Below, one piece after another: positions 22,420 through 31,853 of a DNA stretch of 64,000 nucleotides; the first letter of the stretch is position 1, and every line of letters begins with the position of its first letter. The DNA is taken from contig NZ_BJDY01000005.1 of NCBI RefSeq assembly GCF_005405385.1, positions 124,001 through 188,000 of the forward strand. Direction: 5' to 3'. This stretch comes from Lactiplantibacillus mudanjiangensis (GTDB lineage: Bacteria > Bacillota > Bacilli > Lactobacillales > Lactobacillaceae). The position numbers were made by a program, and so were the translations under genes. The notes beneath the pieces were generated by a model. That model had not been told where the DNA came from, searched no databases, and worked only from the letters and a program-made list of their open reading frames with translations.

Positions 22420-24306
22420 TTAATCCAGGCTGATATTCCCAGTGAATTGACTATTGTATAAGTCGGCATAGAAGCCATTTTGAGCCATTAATTGTTCATG
22501 GTTCCCGGTTTCAACTACTGATCCATGGTTCATCACAATAATATTGTCGGCACCTTGAATTGTTGATAACCGGTGCGCCACTACGAAACTCGTCCGGTTC
22601 TTCAATAAGCGTTCCATAGCATGTTGGATATGAACTTCAGTCCGTGTATCAACCGAACTTGTCGCTTCATCCAAAATCAAGATTTCAGGATCAGCAACGA
22701 AGGCCCGCGCAATGGTTAAGAGTTGTCGTTGCCCTTGCGAGATATTGGAGGCTTCTTCATTCAAGATCGTGTCATAACCATCTGGCAACTTCCGTACAAA
22801 GTCATCCACATGGGCCGCTTTAGCTGCCGCATAGATTTCTTCTTCAGTCGCTTCTTCACGACCATACTTCAAGTTATCATAGATTGTACCAGTGAATAAC
22901 CAAGTATCTTGTAAGACCATCGCAAAGTGTGACCGCAAGTCTTCTCGTGACATATCGCGAGTATCGGTCCCATTCAAGCGAATTGACCCGCCTTTGACGT
23001 CGTAAAAACGTTCCAACAAGTTAATGATGGTCGTCTTTCCGGCCCCAGTCGGTCCAACAATGGCGACTTGTTGCCCACGTTTAACATCTAAGTTATAGTC
23101 GGTCATCAACAAATCACTACCATCATAACCGAATTGCACGTGATCTAACTTGATAAAGTTATCATCGTCAGGCGTTGCTGGTAAGTTAGACTTAGTTTGC
23201 TTCATTTCTTCTTCGTCTAAGACTTCAAAGACCCGTTCAGCAGAGGCCACTGTTGATTGAATTGTGTTCATCAAGTTGGCAATCTGAGAGATTGGTTGTG
23301 AAAATTGTTGCGTGTATTGTAAGAAGGCTTGGATATTCCCTAAAGAGACATGCCCATTAGCAACATCAATCCCACCAATAATCGCCACAAACACATAGCC
23401 GATGTTATTCAAGAACATCATTAATGGCATGATAATCCCAGAAATGAATTGAGCTTTCCAAGCAGATTGATAGTAGTTATCATTTTGTTCTTCAAAGGCA
23501 TCAATCGTATCTTGTTCCTTATTAAAACTCTTGATAACCACGTGACCAGCATAGTTTTCTTCAACTTGATCATTCAATAGCCCTAAACTCTTTTGTTGTG
23601 TGCCAAAGAACTTTTGTGATTTAGGTGCAATAACGCCAACAACAACCACACTCAACGGAATCGTCACTAAGGCGATTAAGGTTAACTTCCAACTAATCGT
23701 CAACATCATCCACAAAGTCCCAATAAAGGTCATAATACTGGTAATCCCTTGGGTCAGATTTTGTTGCAACGTATTAGCAATATTATCCATATCATTGACA
23801 GCCCGACTCATAATGTCCCCATTAGAATGGGTATCATAATAAGAAATCGGCACATCGCGCATCTTTCCCTTAAACGACCGTCGCATTTTATAAACGGTTC
23901 GTTGAGAGATCCGCGTCATGATGAATTGTTGAATAAAGTTGAACAAAGCAGACAACAGATACATCACAATGACAATCATGATGATTTGGAAGATTTTTTC
24001 AAAATTAATCGGATAACCTGACTGGCTAATCCCAGCCTTTTGTTGCGCGGCACCCTTCATAATTCCTTTGTAAATTTCAGTCGTGGCTTTCCCTAAAATT
24101 TTAGGTGTCCGAATTTGGAAGATTACCGAAGCAATCGCGAAAATCAGGACGACAGATAGGCCTAACCAACGATCAGACATATACCGCATCAATCGACCAG
24201 CAGTTTTCCAGAAACTCTTTGGCTTTTCAACTAACCCTTGTGAACCAGGTCCATGACGTGGGCCAGCTGGGCGTGGTTGAACAGCACTACTCTTCTTTTC
24301 GCTCAT
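22420..24306 (-). CDS. ABC multidrug-type exporter subunit (canonical NBD partner)
   Basis: 628-residue half-transporter: a ~45-residue basic N-terminal tail, six membrane helices (about 45-350) and an ATPase domain with Walker A GPTGAGKTT, Walker B LILDEATSSVD and H-loop AHRLST. Its signature reads ISQGQRQ, not SGGQ. In heterodimeric exporters such as LmrCD or TM287/288 the good ATP site is formed by the Walker motifs of one chain and the SGGQ of the other; this chain supplies the good Walker B and His. It shares one base with the upstream partner gene. Likely drug, lipid or peptide export; substrate unknown. Confidence 0.93.
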   Translation of the reverse strand: MSEKKSSAVQPRPAGPRHGPGSQGLVEKPKSFWKTAGRLMRYMSDRWLGLSVVLIFAIASVIFQIRTPKILGKATTEIYKGIMKGAAQQKAGISQSGYPINFEKIFQIIMIVIVMYLLSALFNFIQQFIMTRISQRTVYKMRRSFKGKMRDVPISYYDTHSNGDIMSRAVNDMDNIANTLQQNLTQGITSIMTFIGTLWMMLTISWKLTLIALVTIPLSVVVVGVIAPKSQKFFGTQQKSLGLLNDQVEENYAGHVVIKSFNKEQDTIDAFEEQNDNYYQSAWKAQFISGIIMPLMMFLNNIGYVFVAIIGGIDVANGHVSLGNIQAFLQYTQQFSQPISQIANLMNTIQSTVASAERVFEVLDEEEMKQTKSNLPATPDDDNFIKLDHVQFGYDGSDLLMTDYNLDVKRGQQVAIVGPTGAGKTTIINLLERFYDVKGGSIRLNGTDTRDMSREDLRSHFAMVLQDTWLFTGTIYDNLKYGREEATEEEIYAAAKAAHVDDFVRKLPDGYDTILNEEASNISQGQRQLLTIARAFVADPEILILDEATSSVDTRTEVHIQHAMERLLKNRTSFVVAHRLSTIQGADNIIVMNHGSVVETGNHEQLMAQNGFYADLYNSQFTGNISLD

Positions 24307-26036
24307 TAGATGTCATCCTCCTCTCGTAATTGTGACTTCATAATTTCTTGATAAACTTCATTTTCAGCTTTAAGTTCAGCATGGGTCCCTTTACCAACTA
24401 ACTTCCCGTTATCTAACACGAGGATTAAATCAGCATCGGCAACCGTGGCAATCCGTTGGGCCACAATGACCACGACCCCTTGTTGCACGGTTTTATCTTG
24501 ACGTAATTCCGCCCGTAATTCCGCATCGGTCTTAAAGTCCAAGGCTGAGAACGAGTCATCGAAGACATACACAGCGGCCTTCTTAACTAATGCCCGCGCA
24601 ATCGCTAAACGTTGACGTTGACCACCAGAGAAGTTACCCCCACCTTGTTCAACGTGCGCATCTAGGCCACCTTCTTCTTTAACGAAGTCCGTTGACCGCG
24701 CAATTTCTAAGGCATGCCAGATTTCATCATCGGTCGCCTTTTCGTTCCCAAATCGCATATTATCACGAATTGAGCCGGTAAACAGTGTCGCCGTTTGTGG
24801 GACAAACGAAATCGCCGCATGTAAGTCCGTGGTCTTCAATGACCGGACATCGGTTCCATCTAAGTTCACATGCCCACTTTCAATATCGTAAAAACGTGGA
24901 ATCAGGTTAACTAAAGTGGTTTTCCCAGAACCAGTCCCACCAATAATCGCCACGGTTTCACCAGATTTGGCCTTAAAGTCAATATCGGTTAACGCTAACT
25001 GCTCAGCGCTTTGATAACGATAGTTCACATGGTCAAAGTCTAAACTGTGGGTCGTTGTTGCAGGTAAGGTTTCTGGTGATTCTGGATCATTAATTTTAGG
25101 TTCAATATCTAAGACTTCTTGAATCCGTGATGCTGAAGCGGCTGCCCGAGGAATCAAGGCAAAAACCATCGCCAACATCATAAAACTCATTAAGACTTGC
25201 ATCGCGTAAGTCATAAACGCGATCATGTTCCCAACTTGCATCGTTTGACTACTGATCAATTGACCACCAAACCAAACAATCGCCACGTTGGTCCCACTCA
25301 TGATTAACGTCATGACCGGATAAGCCAAGGCAACAATCGTGTTAACTTTGATCGCATTTTGCGTATAATCTTGGTTGGCATCTTCAAAACGATCTTGTTC
25401 AAACTTGTCTTGCCGGAACGCCCGAATAACCCGAACCCCGGTTAACCCTTCCCGGAAAACTAAGTTTATCCGGTCGGTCTTGGTTTGCATGGCCCGGAAT
25501 AATGGAATGGCAAACGCCATAATTAACCCAATAAAGATCAATAAAACAGGAATAGAAACCACGAAGATCCATGTTAATTCATGACTCTTGGTATATGCCA
25601 AGAAACTCGCGCCGATTAACATGATTGGCGCCATGATCATCATCCGTAACGCCATCATGGCCACGTTTTGAATCTGGACCACATCATTGGTCGTTCGAGT
25701 AATTAACGAAGAGGTTTCAACTTGATCAAATTCATCATTTGAAAAATGAATGACCTTCTTATAAATATCTGAACGTAAGTTTTTCCCTAACTTTTGTGAT
25801 GACCGTGCGGCGAGAAAGACATTCCCAAACGCAGCAACCACAGATAACAATGAAAAACCAATCATTTCAAAACCAATCTTCCATATATAACTAATGTCAC
25901 CAGTGGCAACCCCGTTATTCACAATATCGGACGTTAAACTGGGTAAATTCAAATTCGCAACAACTTGCACGATCATAAATAAGACCGCACCCAAAACGGC
26001 CCAATATGAGATCCGGCCTTTCGCTATTTTAAGCAT
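24306..26036 (-). CDS. ABC multidrug-type exporter subunit (degenerate NBD partner)
   Basis: 576-residue half-transporter from ATG 26036 (MLKIAKGRISYW; GGGGAG upstream). Six membrane helices, then an ATPase domain with Walker A GGTGSGKTT, a proper signature FSGGQRQR, but Walker B FDDSFSALD (Asp in place of the catalytic Glu) and a Gln in the H-loop position (VAQRIAT). This asymmetry complements the downstream partner exactly, so the two form one heterodimer with one active ATP site. First gene of a three-gene operon with the 22420 gene and the lipoprotein. Confidence 0.93.
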   Translation of the reverse strand: MLKIAKGRISYWAVLGAVLFMIVQVVANLNLPSLTSDIVNNGVATGDISYIWKIGFEMIGFSLLSVVAAFGNVFLAARSSQKLGKNLRSDIYKKVIHFSNDEFDQVETSSLITRTTNDVVQIQNVAMMALRMMIMAPIMLIGASFLAYTKSHELTWIFVVSIPVLLIFIGLIMAFAIPLFRAMQTKTDRINLVFREGLTGVRVIRAFRQDKFEQDRFEDANQDYTQNAIKVNTIVALAYPVMTLIMSGTNVAIVWFGGQLISSQTMQVGNMIAFMTYAMQVLMSFMMLAMVFALIPRAAASASRIQEVLDIEPKINDPESPETLPATTTHSLDFDHVNYRYQSAEQLALTDIDFKAKSGETVAIIGGTGSGKTTLVNLIPRFYDIESGHVNLDGTDVRSLKTTDLHAAISFVPQTATLFTGSIRDNMRFGNEKATDDEIWHALEIARSTDFVKEEGGLDAHVEQGGGNFSGGQRQRLAIARALVKKAAVYVFDDSFSALDFKTDAELRAELRQDKTVQQGVVVIVAQRIATVADADLILVLDNGKLVGKGTHAELKAENEVYQEIMKSQLREEDDI

Positions 26037-26236
26037 TAACACGCTCCCCTTCATTTGGTTATTCCTGCTTTTAACAGGCAGTATTCTAATCTAACTAAAA
26101 ACGGTCTGCTTGTCAACCATCTTTACAAGATTCACGCAAACTATTGTAACTCAGCCACACCAATTTGACAGCTAAAAGGTCTTAAGATTTACTTAACATT
26201 CTAAATTTTTAAGAAACAAAACAATGTCGGACAATC

Positions 26237-26272
26237 AAAAAAAGGTCGAGACTTTTATCCCGACCTTGACCT
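26237..26272 (-). terminator. Terminator-like hairpin
   Basis: AAGGTCG ... CGACCTT stem with poly-A on the left, hence a T tail on the minus strand. Downstream of the YxeA-like gene, with copy B of the repeat lying between the two. Confidence 0.7.
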
Positions 26273-26284
26273 TAAGTTAAACTC

Positions 26285-26393
26285 ATTATGCTGCTTGCCA
26301 CCTGACCTAAAACGCTGTGGCTGGACTTACTCTCGATTATATTCGTGATCACAAACTTACTGCGATATAACCGGAACCAGCCAGTGCTACCGC
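26285..26393 (+). repeat. Dispersed hairpin repeat, copy B (fragment)
   Basis: Contains GCTTGCCACCT, AACGCTGTGG, GGACTTACTCTCG and AACCGGAACCAGCCAGTG in the same order as the copy at 57246, with the intervening parts missing. Neither inverted end is recognisable. Confidence 0.6.
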
Positions 26394-26405
26394 CATATTT
26401 ATCTT

Positions 26406-26798
26406 TCAATTTTTAATTAACTGCTTTAAAACCGACGTGGGGACTTCAGTTGCAGGAACTGCTGACCATGATTCAACATTTTGCCCTTTGGTTTCAATCT
26501 TCAAATAGCGTTGCACCTTCAAGCGCTTTTGCGCATCAAATGTTAGCAAACGCTGACGACCAGTATCATCAATTGTTTTGATCCGATAAGTGTATTCATC
26601 TTCGCCAGCACCACCAATTCGATGACCGATTGGCCGATTAGTCACGCCATAAACGGTCGTCACTTTGACCAACGGATTAACATTGTCCAGCGCCATTGCC
26701 AATTCACCGCTTTGATTCTTCGTCATCGCCGCTGAGCCAAATAGTAGACCAGCACCAATTCCCACAATCGCTAATAAACTAATCATCCCTTTTTTCAT
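26406..26798 (-). CDS. YxeA-like secreted or membrane-anchored protein (DUF1093)
   Basis: 130 residues from ATG 26798 (MKKGMISLLAIVGIGAGLLFG), with GAGGGGG upstream. The N-terminal hydrophobic helix is either a signal peptide or an anchor. The body carries VYGVTNRPIGHRIGGAGEDE and the YLKIETKGQNVESW stretch, which resemble the DUF1093/YxeA family of ~110-residue exported proteins with an OB-like fold. Function unknown. Divergent from the deacetylase gene at 27028. Confidence 0.75.
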   Translation of the reverse strand: MKKGMISLLAIVGIGAGLLFGSAAMTKNQSGELAMALDNVNPLVKVTTVYGVTNRPIGHRIGGAGEDEYTYRIKTIDDTGRQRLLTFDAQKRLKVQRYLKIETKGQNVESWSAVPATEVPTSVLKQLIKN

Positions 26799-26958
26799 CG
26801 TAATTCCCCCTCGTATAGCCCTTTTCCTTAACGTAGGCCTTAGCATACCAAGCCAGGAAAACCTTGGCTAGTCTCACTAACAGATTCTTAATCATCTTAG
26901 TAAAGGGCTAACGATCTTAAGTTCGGCTTAAAAGTCTGTTTAGTGACCTTATCAAAGC

Positions 26959-26987
26959 TTCAAATTAAGTGTTATTCACAGTACAAT
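26959..26987 (+). promoter_or_regulatory. Promoter of the lipoprotein deacetylase
   Basis: TTCAAA (26959-26964), 17 bp spacer, TACAAT (26982-26987), ~40 bp before the ATG at 27028. Confidence 0.55.
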
Positions 26988-27027
26988 ATCTTTAAAGCTC
27001 ATAAAATCAATTTGGGGGGAATTTTAT

Positions 27028-27873
27028 ATGGCTTTCATCACTCATCGTAGCTGCTTATTGGGGAGCAGTCTACTATTATTAGTTCTAGCAACCGGTTGTA
27101 CTCAAGCAACTAGTACCAAAACGACGGCCAGTCAACCTGAATCAAAGCAGACTAGTCGCATCAAAACAGTCTCATCAACACGCAAAAAAACGCAGCCTTA
27201 TGCCAATTGGCATACTGTTAAGTCCGTTAAACTACCAATTTTAATGTACCACAGCATCGCTCACGGAAATACCTTACGTGTTCCTGCTAAGCAATTCAAA
27301 GCTGAACTCAACTATTTAAAGCAACACCATTATTATTGTTTAACTGCCGACGAAACTGTGCACGTTTTAAAAACCCGGCAAGTCCCACAGAAAAAACTGG
27401 TTTGGATTACTTTAGATGATGGCTATCAAGATAATTACACCAAAGCTTGGCCTTTGTTAAAGCAAACTCACAGTCATGCAACCATTAACTTTATCACCAG
27501 CTTCGCACATAAACGCCATCATTTAACTTTAGCCACGGCTAAAACCATGAAGGCTTCTGGTGTCGTTGACTTTCAAAGTCATACAGTGCATCATTTGGAT
27601 TTAAATCGACTCACCTACCGTCAACAGTTCGCTGAAATGTCCGGTTCTAAAACCTGGCTTGATCAACACTTAAGTCAACATACACAAGTCGTCTGTTACC
27701 CAGCTGGTCGTGCCAACGCCCAAACTAGCCGTGCCGCCAAACTGGCCGGCTATCAAATTGCCCTATCTACTACTCCAGGCATCGCCACGAATCACAGTCC
27801 ACGCTACAATTTACCACGTCAGCGCGTAACACCTGGTATGTCACTGGAGAGTTTTCAAAGTCTATTGCATTAA
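27028..27873 (+). CDS. Polysaccharide deacetylase lipoprotein (CE4/NodB)
   Basis: 281 residues. N-terminal signal with a lipobox-like LATGC (Cys24), then a Ser/Thr/Lys linker and a NodB domain from about residue 70: ILMYHSI, WITLDDGYQDNYTKAW with the catalytic Asp pair, FQSHTVHHLDL with the metal-binding HxxxH, and CYPAGRANA. The MYHSI-first layout is that of IcaB/PgaB-type poly-N-acetylglucosamine deacetylases rather than PgdA. Acts outside the membrane on a surface polysaccharide or peptidoglycan; substrate not determined. GGGGGGA precedes the ATG. Confidence 0.9.
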   Translation: MAFITHRSCLLGSSLLLLVLATGCTQATSTKTTASQPESKQTSRIKTVSSTRKKTQPYANWHTVKSVKLPILMYHSIAHGNTLRVPAKQFKAELNYLKQHHYYCLTADETVHVLKTRQVPQKKLVWITLDDGYQDNYTKAWPLLKQTHSHATINFITSFAHKRHHLTLATAKTMKASGVVDFQSHTVHHLDLNRLTYRQQFAEMSGSKTWLDQHLSQHTQVVCYPAGRANAQTSRAAKLAGYQIALSTTPGIATNHSPRYNLPRQRVTPGMSLESFQSLLH

Positions 27874-27876
27874 ATA

Positions 27877-28377
27877 CTAAAGGAGGTCATGCTAAATTGA
27901 TCACCTACGCCAGCCAGTGATTCTGCCGGCTGTGGGGACCGGCTCCAGCCAAAGAACGGGCTGCCACCTCACTTTTGAGCCTAGCCAAAACCACTAGTCT
28001 CAAAAGTCGTCCACATCGTAAAGTCCGGGAAAATCACCCGGACTAACGATGTTGTCACGGCCGGCGCCATCACTGACTGGCTCCGGTTAGATGTTAATCA
28101 AGTTTGTAGTCACTAACATAGCCGAGAATGAATCCACATTGAGCCCAACCGTGGGGGCTCTTAGCGATTTATCGCTTAGAGCTTGGCGCTTTTGAAACAT
28201 GGGTTAGGTGGTTCAAAACGACGGTTCAGAACGCTGTGGCTGAACCGGCCCGTCCACAGCTTTTCGGCTCAAGGTGGGCGAACGGTAGGTGGCAAGTATG
28301 ACTAGTTTTGATCAGCAATATTCTTCTTATCAACGATTTCAACGATTATTGCTAAATAAGTAGCTTTCAATCTTTCG
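27877..28377 (-). repeat. Dispersed hairpin repeat, copy C (near full length, inverted)
   Basis: About 500 bp starting three bases after the deacetylase stop. Collinear over most of its length with the reverse complement of 57246-57766. End motifs CTAAAGG (27877-27883) and CTTTCAATCTTTCG (28364-28377) are degenerate forms of the family ends. Contains perfect hairpins such as GTCCGGG/CCCGGAC and GCTCT.AGCGAT/ATCGCT.AGAGC. No conserved ORF. The flanks (27869-27876 and 28378-28385) are AT-rich without a clean duplication. Confidence 0.8.
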
Positions 28378-28440
28378 TAAAAAAATAGTTTCTTACTATA
28401 TTTTAACGTGACTTTCTGCTTACCAGTTCAACTTTTCAGG

Positions 28441-28469
28441 TTGACAGTTGTAAATCATCGTGCTAGTTT
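28441..28469 (+). promoter_or_regulatory. Promoter of the T-box-controlled transporter operon
   Basis: TTGACA (28441-28446), 17 bp, TAGTTT (28464-28469), about 40 bp upstream of stem I of the T-box. Confidence 0.65.
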
Positions 28470-28507
28470 ATTAGATAATGATTTGCTTTTTAATTTAATT
28501 TTAATCT

Positions 28508-28762
28508 AAACAACGTTGATGAGAAGAGTAAGCACAATAGTAACCGACTAAGCGACCACCGACAGTGTAAGGGTGGCGGTAAACTTGTGCTGAAGATGAG
28601 CTCGGAGTTATGGTTACGGTGCAAGCTAGTAACCCGTCAGGATACGATATCATCCCCGACATTCTTAACTGGATGTTTTTGAGGTTAGCCATGGCTAACA
28701 AACTTGGGTGGTACCACGATACGTTCGTCCCTGTATTTTAATACAGGACGAGCGTTTTTTTA
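28508..28762 (+). ncRNA. T-box leader RNA, predicted Asp-specific
   Basis: Stem I contains the GATGAG..AGTA elements (28517-28530) and the pair AGCACAA / TTGTGCT. On the 3' side of the specifier loop GAA is followed by GAT, read here as an Asp specifier codon. The T-box proper, AACTTGGGTGGTACCACG, is at 28701-28718, followed by a terminator (arms CGTTCGTCC / GGACGAGCG with TTTTTTT, 28722-28762). Uncharged tRNA would prevent termination and switch on the transporter genes. The specifier assignment is by alignment with the usual GAA-NNN-purine context and has moderate confidence. Confidence 0.88.
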
Positions 28763-28798
28763 TTGAGCAAATCAAATCTGAAAGGAAGTGACCGGAAC

Positions 28799-29458
28799 AT
28801 GAGCTGGGCAATTATCCAACAAAGTTTGCCATTATTTGCCAAAGGGTTTGTCCTGACCTTAAAGTTAGCAACCTTAGGTATTATCGGCGCCATCATCGTT
28901 GGCTTAATTTGTAGTTTGATTTACTACTTCAAACTGCCAATCTTAACACCAATCGTCACCATTTATACTGAAGTGGCTCGCAACACCCCACTGTTGATCC
29001 AGTTGTTCTTCTTATACTATGCTTTTCCGATTCTGGGTTGGCGCCTGACGGCCAGTCAATGCGGCATCATTGGCCTAATCTTCTTAGGCGGAAGTTACAT
29101 GGCAGCCGGATTTACAGGTGGTTTTGACGGCATTACCAAATCACAAATTGAGGCCGGTCAAGCCATTGGATTCACTCGCTGGCAACTTGCACGTTATGTC
29201 ATTTTACCCCAAGGGCTTGCCTTAAGCGTCCCAGCATTAGCTGCCAATGTTATTTTTCTGATTAAAGAAACCTCTATTTTTACAGTTATTGCTATTCCAG
29301 AACTAACAAACACCGCTTTGGATCTAATCGGGATGTACTACCACACTAATGAGTATCTCTTCGTGCTAGTCATCGCCTACGCCATCATTTTGATCCCATT
29401 ATCGTTAATTTTAACTTATTTAGAAAGGCGGGTACGCTATGGCACATTCGGGCATTGA
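28799..29458 (+). CDS. Amino acid ABC importer permease 1
   Basis: 219 residues from ATG 28799 (MSWAIIQQSLPLFAKG; GGAAGTGA upstream). HisM/GlnP-type permease with about five membrane helices. Carries EVARNTPLLIQLFFLYYAFP and the EAA loop EAGQAIGFTRWQLARYVILPQG that contacts the ATPase. First gene after the T-box. Substrate is predicted to be an acidic amino acid or amide from the T-box and the binding-protein type. Confidence 0.92.
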   Translation: MSWAIIQQSLPLFAKGFVLTLKLATLGIIGAIIVGLICSLIYYFKLPILTPIVTIYTEVARNTPLLIQLFFLYYAFPILGWRLTASQCGIIGLIFLGGSYMAAGFTGGFDGITKSQIEAGQAIGFTRWQLARYVILPQGLALSVPALAANVIFLIKETSIFTVIAIPELTNTALDLIGMYYHTNEYLFVLVIAYAIILIPLSLILTYLERRVRYGTFGH

Positions 29459-30128
29459 CGTTTTAACCATGGGTAGTAATTTTTGGCGCTTACTTGGTGG
29501 TTTGTGGATCACAATTAGAATTGCCCTAGTCGCGAGCATCATCGGAATCCTATTGGGCAGCTTGCTAGGGATCTTACGCACCTTGCCTAATCGACCGTTA
29601 CGAGTCGTACTCCGATTATATTTGGAATTCTTTCGGATTGTCCCAACGGTAGTGCTGCTCTTCTTGTTCTATTATATTTTACCTAAACAATTTAATTTAA
29701 ACTTGCCCGCTAACCAGGTCGCCACACTAGTTTTCGCGCTGTGGGTCGCTGCCGAAATGAGCGACATTGTTCGTGGTGCGTTGCAATCAGTATCAACTCA
29801 TCAGCGTGAAGCCGGCCAAGCAATTGGTCTTAATTATTGGCAACTCCAGCGCTATGTCCTCATACCACAGGCCTGGCCATTGTGTTTACCTGCGACCGTT
29901 AACTTGCTGACTCGCGTCGTTAAAACCACGTCACTACTCATGCTCATCAGTGTGATGGACGTCATCAATATCGGCCAGCAAATTATTGAAGCCAACAATA
30001 AGACCGACCCCAACGGTGTCTTTTGGATTTACGGCATCATCTTCTTATTCTATTTCTTAATTAATTATCCCTTGTCGCGCTGGGCAAAGCATTTAACTCA
30101 ACATCAATTGGAGGCGACACATCTATGA
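29439..30128 (+). CDS. Amino acid ABC importer permease 2
   Basis: 229 residues, second HisM/GlnP-type permease. EFFRIVPTVVLLFLFYY and EAA loop EAGQAIGLNYWQLQRYVLIPQA. Overlaps permease 1 by 20 bp and the ATPase gene by 4 bp, so the four genes form a tightly coupled operon. Confidence 0.92.
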   Translation: MAHSGIDVLTMGSNFWRLLGGLWITIRIALVASIIGILLGSLLGILRTLPNRPLRVVLRLYLEFFRIVPTVVLLFLFYYILPKQFNLNLPANQVATLVFALWVAAEMSDIVRGALQSVSTHQREAGQAIGLNYWQLQRYVLIPQAWPLCLPATVNLLTRVVKTTSLLMLISVMDVINIGQQIIEANNKTDPNGVFWIYGIIFLFYFLINYPLSRWAKHLTQHQLEATHL

Positions 30129-30865
30129 GCACCCCGCTATTAACCGTTAGCCATTTAGAAAAGTCCTATCAGAAGACTCATATTTTGCATGACATCAGTT
30201 TCGATTTAGATGCAGGTGAAGTCTTGACCTTACTTGGACCCTCAGGCTCAGGTAAAAGCACCCTGTTGCGTTGTTTGAACGGCCTAGAAGCCTTTCAAGC
30301 CGGCACGCTAACTTTTGCCGGTGAAGTCATTACTCAAAAAGCCAAACAGTGGCAACAGCTGCGTCAACAAATCGGGATGGTCTTTCAAAGTTATGACCTT
30401 TTCCCTAACCGAACAGTCTTAGAAAACATTTTGTTAGGGCCCTTAAAAGTTCAAAAGCGCTCACGCGAGACCGTCTTACCAGAGGTCGAAAAATTACTCC
30501 AACAGGTCGGAATGCGTGACTATCGCGATGCTTACCCACGACAACTTTCTGGTGGGCAAAAGCAACGTATCGCCATTGTCCGTGCCTTAGCGCTGAAACC
30601 ACGATTAATGTTATTTGATGAAGTCACTGCCTCACTGGACCCGGAAATGGTTCGCGACGTTTTAACCATCATCCGTCAATTAGCCGATACCCATCAAATG
30701 ACCATGTTAGTCGTCACTCATGAAATGGACTTCGCACAACAAATTTCAGATCAAGTGCTATTTTTAGCGGATGGTCGGATTCAAGAACAAACACCGGGAC
30801 CGCAATTCTTCAAGCGACCACAAACTAGTCGAGCACAAAACTTTTTAGCTAGTATGGATTTTTAA
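30125..30865 (+). CDS. Amino acid ABC importer ATP-binding protein
   Basis: 246 residues, GlnQ/HisP type. Walker A GPSGSGKST (about 38-46), Q-loop VFQSYDLFPN, signature LSGGQKQR, Walker B LMLFDEVTASLDP, H-loop VTHEMDFA. Its ATG overlaps the previous stop (ATGA). Confidence 0.96.
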   Translation: MSTPLLTVSHLEKSYQKTHILHDISFDLDAGEVLTLLGPSGSGKSTLLRCLNGLEAFQAGTLTFAGEVITQKAKQWQQLRQQIGMVFQSYDLFPNRTVLENILLGPLKVQKRSRETVLPEVEKLLQQVGMRDYRDAYPRQLSGGQKQRIAIVRALALKPRLMLFDEVTASLDPEMVRDVLTIIRQLADTHQMTMLVVTHEMDFAQQISDQVLFLADGRIQEQTPGPQFFKRPQTSRAQNFLASMDF

Positions 30866-30890
30866 TCAACACTATTTGGAGGTATTTAAG

Positions 30891-31736
30891 ATGAAGAAAT
30901 TAGGAAAAGTTATTACTTTATTGGGGGCACTTGCCCTATTGATTGGCGGTCTGGCTGGCTGTGGTAAAAGTAGCAGCAACAGCAGCGGTGCTAGCGATAA
31001 TCAAAGTACTGTTGCCAAGATCAAAAAACGGGGAACCTTGCGTGTCGCTGTCTTTGGGGATTTGCCACCGTATGGTTGGGTCAATAAATCTGGTAAACGC
31101 GTTGGTTATGATATTACCTTAGCACGCCGCGTCGCCAAAGACTTAAGTGTCAAAATTAAATTCGTCCAAGTTAACGCCAACAATCGTGTCGATGCTTTAA
31201 ATGCCAACAAAGTCGATATCGTATTAGCCAACTTCACCGTGACTAGCGAACGTAAGCAAGTCGTTAGTTTCGCTAAGCCTTACATGAAAGTTTCCGTTGG
31301 CGTGGTGTCACCAAAGCGCGCCCCAATCACTAAAGTGAGTCAACTAAAGGGTAAAAATCTGATTGTGACAAAAGGAACCACCGCTGAAAACTACTTCACA
31401 GCTAAACAAAGTAGCGTTAACTTATTAAAGTTTGATTCCAAAACGCAACAATTTAACGCGTTGAAGAACAGTCGTGGTGTGGCGTTGGCCGATGACAATT
31501 CTTATTTGTATGCTTGGGTGAAGAACAATCCAAAATATACCGTTGGCATTAAGGGAATTGGGCCTAAACAATACATCTCACCGGCTGTCAAGAAAGGCAA
31601 CACGTCGCTATTAAACTGGACCAACAAAGAAATCACTAAGTTAACCAAAGCCGGCTTCTTCAAAACTGACTACCAGAAACAACTCAAACCCTACTTCGGT
31701 AAAGAGGTTAAAGCGAGTGATATTATTATCAACTAA
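30891..31736 (+). CDS. Amino acid ABC importer substrate-binding lipoprotein
   Basis: 281 residues from ATG 30891, after TTGGAGG. Signal peptide with lipobox LAGC (Cys24), a Ser/Asn linker, and a family-3 solute-binding domain: TLRVAVFGDLPPYGWVN, GYDITLARRVAKDL, IVLANFTVTSERKQVVSF. This resembles GlnH/PEB1-type acidic amino acid/glutamine binders. Last gene of the operon. Confidence 0.92.
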   Translation: MKKLGKVITLLGALALLIGGLAGCGKSSSNSSGASDNQSTVAKIKKRGTLRVAVFGDLPPYGWVNKSGKRVGYDITLARRVAKDLSVKIKFVQVNANNRVDALNANKVDIVLANFTVTSERKQVVSFAKPYMKVSVGVVSPKRAPITKVSQLKGKNLIVTKGTTAENYFTAKQSSVNLLKFDSKTQQFNALKNSRGVALADDNSYLYAWVKNNPKYTVGIKGIGPKQYISPAVKKGNTSLLNWTNKEITKLTKAGFFKTDYQKQLKPYFGKEVKASDIIIN

Positions 31737-31807
31737 TTGACAATCAAGCGTTTGAGACAAGATCCGAAAAACTGATGACCAAATTTATAACATCCAAGTC
31801 TGAAACT

Positions 31808-31843
31808 GAAAAGGCGTCCCCCAATTTTGGGAGACGCCTTTTC
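31808..31843. terminator. Shared terminator of the importer operon and the M20 gene
   Basis: GAAAAGGCGTC.CCC / GGG.GACGCCTTTTC stem with A's and T's on both sides, between convergent genes. Confidence 0.85.
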
Positions 31844-31853
31844 ACTATATTGC

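Larger units (their letters stand above)
26055..26405. other. Intergenic region with terminator and repeat fragment
   Basis: Holds the leader of the exporter operon, a terminator (26237-26272) and the repeat copy B (26285-26393). No coding potential seen. Confidence 0.6.

Noticed and set aside
28501-28701. 66-residue minus-strand open frame
   Set aside because: Lies antisense to the T-box RNA, whose motifs fully explain the sequence.
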